Part shown: in pieces, positions 8,777 through 20,054 of the stretch
Layout: the number at the start of each line of letters is the position of its first letter
Position numbering within the stretch: position 1 is the first letter of the stretch
From: Phanerodontia chrysosporium
Lineage: Eukaryota; Basidiomycota; Agaricomycetes; Polyporales; Phanerochaetaceae
DNA length: 30,150 nucleotides
NCBI GenBank assembly: GCA_001910725.1
Contig: MJGA01000107.1
Span: forward strand, 1 to 30,150
Reading direction: 5' to 3'
Notes under the pieces: generated by a model
The model's input: only the letters and a program-made list of their open reading frames with translations
What the model was told of the DNA's origin: nothing
Database searches by the model: none
Made by a program: the position numbers and the translations under genes

Positions 8777-11700
8777 TTAGAACTTCGCGCGAGAGGTAGA
8801 TGCGGTTGACTGCTGCCTTGCGTATTCGTCCAGGCGTCGGATAATGTCCTCCTGTTCTTCCTGTGCCATCTTTAGACTGGTAGATGCGAGCTATCAAGTC
8901 ATTGTTTATGCACAGAGGAAGATGCGACTCACAATACTTCCGCAAACTTGTCGACCCTATCCCATTCCGAAATCATGCCTAAACCAACAAGGGCTGCACG
9001 CCGCAGGCGCAAACGACTAGCACTTGCATAAGCATGCCATCGTACGAGAAATACACGAATCTCCTACCTCTTTGGATCAGTTGGCGGCTTGCGAGTGCCC
9101 TTTTTAGGTGGCCAATCGTCATCTTGCTTGGGCGGTTCCTTCTCCTTGCCCTGCTTTTTGGTGCCTCTCGGTGCAGCCTTGGTTGCCCTAGCCTGTTTGC
9201 GCGCTTTCTTCTTACCCTGCGAGCACAGATGAATATAGGCGTACGATGCAGTGTAAAGAGACGAACCTCCATGAGGGCCTTGATTTTCTCGCCTTCGATC
9301 CGGTTGTTCACGATCAAGTTCTCATTACGATGGGTGTAAGTGACACCAACGTCCTTGAGCGTTTTCGAGATTGCGTCTTCGCCGTCGTCGATGGGTGGCG
9401 CATCTGCAGGGAACGTTAGTCACTGCATCTAGGGTTGAGATAAGCATCTCACCATCGTCAAGAAGCAGCGCACCGAGGCCATGAAGGTCGCCCTGCCACA
9501 TACAGTGAGTGCCACGACGCCGAGTTGCACACACAAGACATACATCTTCTTTCTTGACCTTCAGTTCGGCTTCGTACACCCAGTCCTCTTTGCGCTTGGA
9601 AACCGGCTGCTTGGCCTTTGCCTCCATATTCGCGAGGGCCCAATCAAGATCCATAAGCGTTGCCTTCTCGATCTGCCGAACAACCCGTTAAACATATCCA
9701 TACGAAGACAAAAAGAATGGTCATACCGCCATCTTCGTCCGCACTTCCCCCTCTGCGAGGCTGAAAATATTCTTGATGCCGAACAGCTCACCCTGCCGCG
9801 TCTTGTCGCCCTGGACGCCATCAAAGTACCGCGTCTGCAGACTCGCATCGTAGCCGACCGCCATCTGTTGCTGCTTGTATACCTGACGCGCGTAGATGAG
9901 CTCCTCCAGTGACCCGGCGCCGAGCAAGCGATACACAGAGACGTCGCGCTTCTGCCCAATACGGTACGCGCGGTCCATTGCCTGGAGATCATGGGCGGGA
10001 TCTGCAGTTGGTGTTTATCAGTTTATAATGAAGTGCTCGTATAGCGGTTATGCCTACTCCAGTTAGGATCTGATCAACTATTATCAGTCACAGCATCGAT
10101 AGATGAGGAACACAGAGACAGACCAAAAATGACCACTTTATTGGCACCCGTCAGGTTGAGGCCGGTGCCGCCAGCAAGAGTGGAGATCAGGAAGACAGAT
10201 ATATCTGGATCCTCATGGAATTGATCGATAAGCGGCATGCCTGTGGAACACAGTATGAGTCACCAGAGAACACTGGATGAATTTTATAGCATACGATCAG
10301 ACTGTTTTGTGGCGCCCTCAAGTTTCACGAATCCAACATCTAGGTTTATGGTATGAGTACAATGCCTACTAAGCACATATATGACGGGCTTACTCTTCGA
10401 TCTAAGATGGAACTCGAGCATCTCCAGCAGTTTGACAGACTTCGTGAAGATGAGGATCTTGTTTGACGGGTCCTTCCGCCATTCCTTCAGGAGTGTCTTC
10501 AATACCTGGCGCTGTGGCGTCAGGTGCATTCGGTGGCTGATCGCCTTGAACGTACTCACCAACCACTTGCCGCAATATTGCGGGACCAGCATCGAAGGGC
10601 CGTAGCTCGGGATGTCTTTACCAAAGACCATCTCCGACAGCTCCCTGTTTCGCGCAAGCTGTTCACCCGAATCCGTGGGTGCTAGAATTGCCATCAGCAT
10701 GGGCATACAACGCTGCAGGGCTGGACATACACGGCAAGATCAACGCGAGGTGGTTCGAGATCTTGATCAGCGCGCTCATAAACCGAAAGAGGTCCGCCTT
10801 GTCGAACTTGTGGCAACACTGCCCGCGCCTGCAAATTTGTGTCAGGTATAAAGCGAGGTGTGTAAACGAAGAAGACGGCAGCGTACTTCTTGCGGCTCCC
10901 GCAGTCGCAGATCTCGTCCTTGCGCACCATGTTCTGCACGCGGTCGGTGTTAATCACGCGGCGGTACACCTCGGTCTGCATCGGCGTCAGCGGGCAGAAC
11001 ACCACCTCGTCTGTCTTCTTCGGGAGCTGGTCCTTGAGCAGGTCCTTCGTGCGCCGCAGGAAGAACCGCGGCAGAAATTGCTCCTTCAGGATCTGCGAGA
11101 CCGCCTGCGGGACAAAGCGGTAGCATGAGTTCCAGAGACAGTGGGCGTGGAGGGGGTTACGCACAATGGCGCGCAATTTCTCGTCCTCGGACGCGGATCG
11201 GGACTGCCCGCGTGTGAGCGGGTGCGAGACATACCGCTGCCACTGCTTGAGGGTCCCGAGCGCACCAGGGTTCGTCCAGTCCAGCAGCGCCCACAACTCG
11301 TCAAAGTTGTTCTGGATCGCTGCACGCCCGTCGTCAGGACTGCGCATGCCATGTCAATAAACAGAAGAATCGCACCTGTGCCCGTGACGGCGAAACGACG
11401 CAGGCAGCTGAAGCGGTTGAACGCCTTCGTGATCTTGCGCGTCGGGTCCTTCACCTTGTGCGCCTCGTCGACGAAGATGACGGAGATCGCGAGGGAGTCG
11501 AAGCGGTCGATCTGGTCGCGCGCCATCTCGTGCGTCGTCAGGACTGTGGCGCCGAGCGAGTGAGTGTGACGCCAATACAGAGTATGCCGCATGTTACGTA
11601 CGGACGTCGAAGCGGCCGATCCGGAAGTCTCGCAGCACGTTCTCGCGCATTTCGGGTTTGACGGACGACGTGTACGTCCCGACCTCGAAATAGCCCCACT

Positions 11701-13635
11701 GCAAATACGCATAACAGGACGTCAATATCGGCGCCTCGTCTGCGGGCCTTTCCACGCACCGTCTCGAGCTCGCGCTCCCAGTTGCCGATGAGGCTGCTCG
11801 GGACAACGACGAGTGCCGTCGGCCAGCGCGCGTCCGCGCGGGGGAGCTCCTTCTCCCAGTCGCGCACCATCTGGCCCTTTGACCGCCGGCGGAGGACCTC
11901 GTCCTGCAGCTTGGACACGTACCGGTGCCGGCGGCTAATGTCGTGCCGGGTGCCCGTCTTGCGCATGATGGCGCCGAGGAATGTCGCGATCTGCACGGTT
12001 TTGCCCTGGGCGCAGACGGCAAGCATGAGAAGGTATTGCTGCTGACAGCGCATGCGACGGCGGGAGGACTCACCAGGCCCATGTCGTCGCCGAGACAGCC
12101 GCCGCGCCCCTCGGCGTACCAGCTGAACATTTTCACGACACCCTCGCGCTGGTACTCGCGAAGGAATGTGTTCACGCTTGCCGGGATATGGATGACGCGC
12201 GGCTTCCGCACCAGGTGGTCGTTCTTGTCCGCGCCGACGCCGTCCGCAATCGCAGAGGGGACGTGCACGTGCGCCTTGGAGAGGACATGCGGACCGAGCT
12301 GCACTTGCCCTGGTTTGAGTTGGAATGCAGGACGCTGGCCCTACCGCAGCAGAATGATCAGCGACCACGCAATCAAGGGGTTGGGCAAAGGCATGGGCTT
12401 ACCCATTGACCGTCTTCGTCGTCACTATCGTTGAACGCACCACCGTCCGAATCCGACTGCTCGTCTTCAACGACCGACTCCGGCTCCGTCACCGACTCGT
12501 CGTCGTCCGCTTGTGGGGCCTTCGCCTGCGCTGGGACAGTGCGCGGAGCCGGCTCAGGCTCGGACTCTGGCACGGTCTCCGAACTGTCCCCGGCGTTCGC
12601 CTGCGGAGCTGGCGGGGCTGGCGGTGGCACATACTCCGGCTCAGGTTCTGTGAGTGACTCGTCTTCGTCGCCTGCAGTCGCGAGCTGCGCGGGCTCCGAG
12701 ACGGGAGAGCTCTTCGGGGGCTGCTCTGGCTCTGGTTCTGTCTCAGACTCGTCTTCCGTAGGACGCTTGGGAGGCGTCCCCGGTGTCGACGGCGAGGTCT
12801 CGAATCGCGGCCGTTTTGATGGAGAGAGCGGCTGGGCTTTACGTGGCACCCACTTGCGCTTGAGCGGACGTGGTGGCGACAAGGGTTCAGGCTCTGGGGT
12901 CGCTGAGCGGGCGTAAGACACAGCTCTGCACGATAGTGGAAATTGCCGAGCTTACTGGGATCTTGAGGATCTGTGCTAGGCGTGGCAGCACCCGACCTTC
13001 TGCGGGCCTCTCTGCTCTCGAGAACAATCGCGAGGGTGCGAGATAGCACCTCAGGCTCTGCATTGCCTTCTTCGCCATGGTTCGACTCTTTCTCCTCCTC
13101 GGAAGTGGCGGCTTTCTGGTCGTAATGAGGCTCGCTCTGTGACTCGTCTGACTCGGTGGGTGGATCTAACCCAAGCTCCCCTTTTCAAGCGTCAGTGAAG
13201 AAGATTCCGAAAGTAGAGAAGTAAAGTCGTACCGAAATATTTGGCTAGGGGGTTGTTGTCGATAGTAGCCGTGGGGCGACGCCTACGAGCGGCACCTGAC
13301 CCTGTAGACCTGTTGGTATTTCGCTTCCGCGCGCCACCTTTTGGTTCCTCGTATTCCTCCTCTTCTGGTTGGACACGCGCCCTGCGCGTCCGCTTCTTTT
13401 GAGTTGGCATTGATTTTGCTAAATCTAAGCGCATATCGGCCGTAAAGTCGGAATCGGAGTCGACGACTGTAGAGGCCTGTAAGAAAAGCCACAGACGGAC
13501 ATATGCCAAACTAACCTAGCGGAGCCTTCTGCGCCTGACTCTTGAGAGAGTCTAACAGTTGATGAGTATATAAATTCCGAACCCAGCGCGACACGAATAA
13601 TTACCGGAATCTGAGCGGACGTCCGACTTCGTCAT
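8777..13635 (-). CDS. SNF2-family DNA translocase, ERCC6L2-like
   Basis: Twenty-two exons on the minus strand, from ATG at 13635-13633 to TAA at 8779-8777, give about 1,236 aa. The N-terminal third is a charged, Glu/Pro-rich disordered region (TEPEPE-type repeats). The ATPase core follows. Motif I is DDMGLGKTVQIA, split by an intron (12006-12073). Motif II is DEAHKVK, motif III VTGTAIQNN, motif [18 protein letters not shown], and motif [11 protein letters not shown] Cys-rich insertion, [16 protein letters not shown], lies between the two lobes. After the helicase come [21 protein letters not shown] and a [12 protein letters not shown] element, then a Lys-rich tail and a C-terminal helix with [15 protein letters not shown]. 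This order matches fungal ERCC6L2/Rad26-like proteins, which translocate on DNA and act in double-strand-break and transcription-linked repair (family knowledge). One exon (10058-10069) is only 12 nt. The splice acceptor at 12340 could instead be 12334. Confidence 0.9.
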
Positions 13636-14644
13636 GACTTGCCGCGTTGGTAAATAAGGAGAGCTGTCGGTCAGAAACAGTGGGAGACAGGAGGAGATGA
13701 TGGTTCGACACGGAAGGTAGGGCCGCCACAATATGAACGGGTCTGGGAAGATCGTGACCCTAGAAAGTCCAACACAGTGGCCGCTGAGCTTTGTGGTTTG
13801 ATGGCGCTAGGGCTGCAGCGGACCAAGGCTTCGCATACGCTTTAGACGTTGTGGCCTTCTTCCAATGTAAACTATGGCCGCTATAACGATTGTTGACGCT
13901 GTTGTGCTCGTTCGTTTCTGCGAAAGGGGCCTACAGGTGTTAGGACCGTCGTTTTTTGTCACGGCTCTGTGGTCTCTGCTCACGGCCTCGGTCGACTCAC
14001 TATTTTGTAGATGGCGCACATATGCATGATGTCTCACGTAGGTAGCAACCGATGCATCCCATCGGCAGCAGGCCAAGAGGTCGCGTCAATGAACGTTGAA
14101 CTTCCAACGAACAAATTGGGCCAGCACGGAGAGTTCCGACTCCAATTGGCGCTCCGACTAGTCTGTTTTTGATGTGGCCGACTTGTCCCTTAATAGGAAG
14201 TCATCTCTGCCCATCGTCCAACCTGAACCCGCATTGTATACACTTTCACTACTCAGGACTCGACACGCAGACCATAGGAGCACTCTTCCAACAGACGACT
14301 TACTGGGTTATCTCTAGCACGCACTCGGGTGCTAGCACATATGTCCGAGTCGCTATCCCCGCCGCAACACGGAGGCTACAGTCATATCTGAGATCCCAGG
14401 GCGCGCAAGCAATGTCAGCGCGCTCCGCCATGCGGTGGGCGGTGGCAATCCATGCGTGTCTTAGATCAGCGAGCGACTGCGCGGTGCCGGCCATCGTCGG
14501 CGGCAGTGCAAAACTGAATGCAACGCACTAACGGTGGAGATGACGAATGCGCTTGGCCCTCGTTTATTACCGAGGACCGCCTGGCGCGAGGTGCGTCTAC
14601 GACTCTCCCTTCTACCGCTATATAGAGCAAAGGGCGATAGGGGA
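13636..14644. other. Divergent intergenic region between helicase and membrane-protein genes
   Basis: About 1 kb lies between two divergently transcribed genes and should contain both promoters. I see no gene, tRNA or clear repeat. A CTATATAGAG string at 14618-14628 looks TATA-like but lies very close to the proposed ATG (see rejected items). Confidence 0.5.
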
Positions 14645-15921
14645 ATGCGCGAGGATGCAGTCACATTGACGAGCACCTCCCTGCAAGCAAGAGCAGATAT
14701 CCTGAACCCAGACACGCCTCTAGCTTTCCTCTCGCTCCGAGCGGCCGATGCTCATCAGGTTCTGCGCGATATCTGGGTCGCGGCAGCAGGGGTGAGTGTA
14801 TGCTGCTGTGTTGACTAGCGAAGTAGTGCTCAAGAGAAGTGTTGCCGCAGGTCTGGACGTGGGACATGCTTGGGAGCTTGAACGAGGAGCACCAGCTTTT
14901 CACAAAGTTTAGCTTCTCGATAGCGGAGGTGTTCTACGTTCTTTCCAGGTGCGTACCTCACACCCCTGACTTCGTCGCATCCTGACTTTTGGTGCAGGAT
15001 CTCGACCGCTGCGTGCATGTACGTCGCGCTGGCTTTTGTTGGCAAGTACACTGATGAATCAACGTCTCGTTTGAACGGGTCTAATGATACAAACAGTCGC
15101 TCCGGTAGATAATTGCAACGCACTCGTCAAGCCCGCGGCCGCGCTGTTCGCGCTCGCACCCATCCTCGGCTCCTTCCTCATGCTTCTGCGTGTCCGGGCG
15201 GTGTACATCGACCACCCGCCGCTCGCGCGCGTCTTTTCCGTGTTCTGGCTATTATGCGGGCTGGCGACCATCGGGACCACCGTGCCATCGCTGCACGCGA
15301 CGCACATCGGGACGACACGCGCGTGCATCGTCGACGAGGCGGACTCGACGGCGGGCATCGGCATCATCGTCTGCGCCGTCTTCGACACCGTGTTCTTCCT
15401 CGCGCTCAGCTACCGCCTGCTGCTCATGCACCAGTACGGCGAGACTTGGAAGACGCGTCTCCGCACGTTCTTTGGCGGCCGCGCACCACACCTCAGCGGC
15501 GTACGCCGCCGCGGGCTCACGCACGCGCTCCTGCGCGCCGGCCAGCAATACTACCTGTGCGCGCCCCCACTAGCATCCCCACGCGCGAATTCCCGCTCAC
15601 AACGCGCACAGACTTACGATGTGGATGTCCATCGCAGCCGCGATCGTGCCGTTTCTGCGGCACGTCCCGCTCGACCTGCGCATCGTGCTCTGCGCGCCGC
15701 ACGCCGCACTGCAGAACATCATGATGTGCCGCGTCCACCGCCAGCTCAAGCTCGGGCTCATTGTCGACTATGACCTCAACTTCCCCGCTGGCTCGTCTGT
15801 GCCTGCATCCCCACCGGCTCGCGCGAGACAGGGCTCGTGCGCGGGGATGGGTGACATAGAGGCTGGGCGTCGCCCTCGCGAGGCTAGTGATGCGACCAGC
15901 AATACTGTCATGGAGAGCTAG
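14645..15921 (+). CDS. Multi-span membrane protein of an agaricomycete family, function unknown
   Basis: Five exons: 14645-14791, 14851-14948, 14998-15041, 15097-15556 and 15612-15921, giving 352 aa with consistent phases. The N-terminus carries RADILNPDTPLAFL, a stretch I recognise from a large family of uncharacterised agaricomycete seven-span proteins. It is followed by W.WDMLGSLNEEHQLFTKF. Hydrophobic segments include FYVLSRISTAACMYVALAFV, then a segment beginning LVKPAAALFALAP, VFSVFWLLCGLATIGTTV, IIVCAVFDTVFFLALSY, MWMSIAAAIVPFL and a final one near IVLCAPHAALQNIMMC. VDNC between the first and second segments is also characteristic. The tail is hydrophilic. Intron 3 (15042-15096) uses a GC donor. 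An in-frame ATG at 14540 would add 35 residues; I prefer 14645 because the extra stretch is Arg-rich and unlike the family. Substrate or ligand is unknown. Confidence 0.8.
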
Positions 15922-16535
15922 CATCGAGGGCCCATGTCATCCAGCATATTCTTTACAGGAACCCAGTACCTCGTTCTCTGGCTGCTACAAACCGAACATA
16001 CTGCCTTTGGCATACATGGACGCGTGACATTGCGCCGACAATGTGTAGTTGATAATATCGGCGTGCTCATTAGCCAGTTGGCTACTACGTGGCGTAACTC
16101 GCCGCATGAGTGATGCAACCCGAGCTGTCTTTCACTCCGCGGCTCCGCGACCTAGGTCTCGAGTTTGAGGTTGAGCCGGCACCGTGCCGTCTGGTATCGT
16201 TGCCACTCATGTTGCATACACCGCGAGCGCACGCGCGAATTTGCCAGTATCGTCAATCGCAATGTCCGGGGCCGCGAGCGGTGCTGGTCAGAGATAAATC
16301 GCTGTGTTTACTGAGAGCAAACCACAAAGCTGAAAAGGGCGTGGCAAGTGGGTGGCAAATGGACTCCCTCGGGTCTGAAACCTGAATCTAGGGTTAGGGG
16401 CAACGCCCCGAGGCGCGTCCGCGTCGGTGGGCAGTTCACGCCTCTTGCCTTCGCCCACCGCTAGGTACAACCTTACTCTCAAGGGGTTCTCAATCGTGCG
16501 CTACCTGTTGAACCACACGACACTCTTGTGCAGTC
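15922..16535. other. Intergenic region upstream of apc4
   Basis: About 0.6 kb holding the 3' end of the membrane-protein gene and the promoter of apc4. I see no further gene or repeat array. A single TTAGGG near 16391-16400 is isolated and not telomeric. Confidence 0.5.
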
Positions 16536-19500
16536 ATGTCCCCGTCGCAGGCCTTCGCCTGCATTGCAAATGTGGCCTTTCCCGCCGAAGCACGCATTCT
16601 CCCCTCCTCGTGGTGTCCGGACAAAGACCTGTTAGCCGTCATCATGAATGTCGCGGGAAAAGACCGTCTAAGCCTATGGAAGATGCAGGGATCCAAGATA
16701 TGGGAGGTGGACGTGTATCCTGACGCGGCGGAAGGCTCGACGGAGAGCAGGATTGTGGACATCTCGTGGAGTCCCGACAGTGAGCATTCCTGACCATGGA
16801 TTTGCAAAGAATGATTATCTGAACTAAACTCAGCGGTGTCCTTGTAGACCTGCAGATAGCAGTCGCACACCATCCGCCACTGATCACTTTGCACTCGATC
16901 CAAGACGGCCGTGAAGAGAGAAAGCTCAGCGTGCCGAGGAGTTCGTCTGGGAAAACCCAGGAGCTGACGCATATATGGTGGTACAAGGAGCACCGAAAAG
17001 ACACAAAGCCAGGGATCCCGGACATCTTCAAACGCCAGAACGTCGTGGTGAGTGCGATCAAGGCCATTCAGGAATGCACGCCGTAACAGAGCTACAGACA
17101 GGGTCCGCTCACTCCATCCTTAAGACGCAGCCACTGCTAGATGCGCTCCCTGACGACTCTGACCGCCTTTCGTAAGTGCCGCCACGCGTAATCAGCGTTG
17201 TTGCTCACGGTCAGTCAGATCTGTAGACCTCTTCGCCTTCTCTCGTACACGCACTGCCACGTCCAGTTCAGACTCCCTTCCACCCAGCATTTCCTCCTGG
17301 CCTACGCTTCCGTCAGACCCCCTTCTCGCATCTATTCAGCCACGATCTTCGGCCTCGAAGAACCACAAACGTCCCGGCGAAGAGCTTGACGAGGTCGACG
17401 ACAGCAACGTCAACAGTGTGTTATTCGTCTGCGCGGTCGCATCGGGAGAGAACGCCTGCCTGCACGCATGGCTCGACGGGAGCTACCCGCTCGGCGCGAT
17501 CGCGCTGCCTCCCGGCGTGCAGGACGTCGCGCAGCTAAACAAGCTGGACAACACGACGTACCTCCTGCACGCCGCGCTGTCCTCCAGCCATGCGACACTT
17601 CTGCACCCTGTGCGCCTCGCGCTCCCGGCGCTGTGCACGCCGCTGCCCCGTCGCGTCGCGCAGACCGCGTCGAGCACGCGCGCGCTCGCCTGGTACGCCC
17701 TGCGCATCGTCAAGGAGCTCCGCGACGCGTGGTTCGGCACGCCCGCGCACCCCGGCGCGCATGCCGTCGGCCAGAATTGGGTACAGGGCCTCGAGCAGCG
17801 GCAGCGCACGCAGTTTGGCGGTAAGCACTCACCCAGCGGGATGGATACACTGCTGATGCGTATCTGCGCCAGTTGAGACGCCGAATGCGTTGTTAGACCT
17901 TACTGCGCTCCTCGCCACGGGCAGGGCTAGCGAGAGTGTCAGCGATTATCTGGGGAGTGGGGAGCAGATGTCGGAGCGGGTTCGTGTCACCCTGCCTCTA
18001 GGCCCGATTACCTAGGCTCATCGTTCCTAGGGCCTTCAAAGATGGGACAACACCGTCATCGACGCACTCTTCAAGTTTCGAGACTACGCGAGTCGACGCC
18101 TTGCACCCGCATTTCAGCGGATCCACATCCTGTTGCAAGAGGTGCAGGGATGGGCACAGTTGTACGTGATGCTCATCCTGGCCTTGGAGTAACATCTCAT
18201 GGAAGCTACAGGCCAGAGTATGAGCATTGTCAAATCGACCTGGAGGAAGTCAAGGCAGCAATGGACCTAGCAGCGCGCGGAATCATATGCTCGACGTGGC
18301 TCGCGTCGACCACGAGACTCGAGATGCGCCGCTTTCGTCAGTTTATGACGTGGATCAAGTATGGTGCGTGCATCATACCTCTGTAGTTCACGTTATCCTG
18401 ACGGCACCTGAAGAGAGCAACCGCGCCACGAACCTGCACAATGACACATACACGCCGCCAGCACCGAAGCACGATATGCTAGATGTATGCGCGTACCTCG
18501 AGCGTGGCCTCGTCGCGAGCTCGGTGGACCGCTGGTTCGTCGGGCCTACCCCGTCATTCCCACTTCGCCCCGGCTTCGGTGCATCGGCACGGACCACGCC
18601 AGTCGATCCAGAACCGCACCAGCCTGAGGTGACGCGTGAGCCGCTCCGCGAGGATGCCATGGACTCCACGAGCTCGGAGGTGGTCGAGAAGAAGCCGTGC
18701 CTGAGGGACGCGATCCGGAAAGCGCGGCAAAAGCTCGAGGAGGGACGGAAAGGGCTCGCGTGGCCTCCTGTGCGTACTGTCCGCCGCGAGTCGCGAGTGA
18801 CAACCCTGACTTTGTTTGACCCGCAGGAGACGCTCCCGCCAGATCTGTCCTCCCTCGACCGCAACCTCGATGCGCTCGCGACCGAACTCGCGCAACGCTG
18901 TAGTCAGATCTTCCAGACCGCCAGCAGCGCTGTGACACGTGCTGCAGAATTGTCGGCTCTGTCGGAGCCTACTGAAGAGATTACCGAAGCTCACAAGCCG
19001 GCGTGGTTCAGGGAGCGGACGAGGACTCATGGACAGGTGAACATTCACCGTGCCAAGGCGCGGGCAGCGAGCTGACAGACATTGTGCAGGCATCAGACGC
19101 CTTACTCCAGCTGTGGACAGCGTATGTCCCATCGACAGAGCAGAGCGGCACAGGCTACCGTAAGTCGCGTACAAACATGCCCGACCTCCACTCACTCCCG
19201 CCTCAGTGTGCTTTGTCAGGGCTGTGTACAGCCCTCGCTCGAGTCGCTCCGTCAACTTCGCGGTAATGGCCTGCGAGATCGAGGACACGGACGACGGCGG
19301 GACTGCTCCCGTCGAGCTGCTCGACGCCGAGTACTTTGACGACGCACACCTCGCGACGGTGTACCGCGGGCGCGACGGTGACACGACACTTGCGCTTGTT
19401 GAGTTCGCCGCGGTGCCCTTCCTCGAGCTCCCAGAGTCACACGCACAGGCGTTCGCGACGCGCGAAGCCCTCGTCCACCATGTGCTGGAGCGCGTGCAGA

Positions 19501-19795
19501 GCGGAGAGGTAAGTGTGCCCTTGTTCTGATGTGCTCAGCGTCGGCGCGCTGACGCGAGTTTTTGTGGCAGGTGCCGACAGTGCCGCTCAAGGTCGCACAG
19601 GCCCGCACGCTGGCGGGCTGCACTGAAGGCGCGGTCGCGCTGAGTGTGAATGGTAGAAAGGGTCGGCGTGTGGCGTGTGTCCTCGGCGAGGATGGAACGG
19701 CCCTGGAAGTGTTCGACATGGAAGGCGAGGAGGATGACGAAGACGAAGACGAAGAGAGGGCCGAGGACGGAGCTGAAGGCGACGAGGCAGAGTAA
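16536..19795 (+). CDS. apc4: Anaphase-promoting complex subunit 4 (Apc4)
   Basis: Twelve exons: 16536-16779, 16848-17047, 17098-17171, 17219-17820, 17873-17979, 18031-18161, 18212-18363, 18414-18769, 18827-19036, 19090-19159, 19207-19508 and 19571-19795, giving 890 aa with all phases consistent. The N-terminal WD40-like part contains SWCPDKDLLAVIM, DRLSLWKMQG.KIWEVDV and VDISWSPDNLQIAVAH, as in the Apc4 propeller. From about residue 374 comes the helical Apc4 long domain: YLGSGEQMSERGLQRWD, LAPAFQRIHILLQEVQGWA, and TTRLEMRRFRQFMTWIKYE. A less conserved C-terminal part follows, ending in a very acidic tail of Glu and Asp. Apc4 is a scaffold of the anaphase-promoting complex/cyclosome, the ubiquitin ligase that targets securin and cyclins in the nucleus (family knowledge). 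It is a single-copy housekeeping gene, and nothing suggests damage. Confidence 0.93.
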
Positions 19796-20054
19796 AGGGT
19801 GTCGAACCGGACCATGTCACGTTCGCCACTTCGTGTACAGTAGCATGGTCTGTATATTCCAGGCACTCATCGCTCCAGACTTGAAACGCATGACAAGAAA
19901 GTCCATCCCATTCCTAGGCAAGCATAAGGTAAGCCAGTCGCAAGCACTGATATATAATACATGTAACGATGCACACCCCTCCCAATGGCTATGCACGTCC
20001 TGTGCGGCGAGGTATCGATAGATGGCTACCAGCACAGTGCTTCACGGCAACAAT
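19796..20054. other. Convergent intergenic gap
   Basis: The 259 bp between the apc4 and kelch-gene stop codons contain no open frame of interest. They presumably carry both 3' UTRs. Confidence 0.6.

Noticed and set aside
9017..9067. Phase mismatch near the 3' end of the helicase gene.
   Set aside because: Using the acceptor TGCTAG at 9017-9020 instead of the nearer TTTAG adds about 14 residues and fits the downstream frame.
12903..12955. Apparent frameshift in the helicase N-terminus between the [14 protein letters not shown] and [12 protein letters not shown] frames.
   Set aside because: A normal 53-nt intron with donor GTAAGC and acceptor CTCAG joins DPQDP to TPEPEP in frame, so no damage is needed.
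14618..14628. TATA-like CTATATAGAG before the membrane-protein gene.
   Set aside because: It lies only about 20 bp before the chosen ATG, and inside the coding frame if the upstream ATG is used, so it cannot be a normally spaced TATA box.
16388..16400. Telomere-like CTAGGGTTAGGGG.
   Set aside because: A single copy with no repeat tract around it; chance occurrence.
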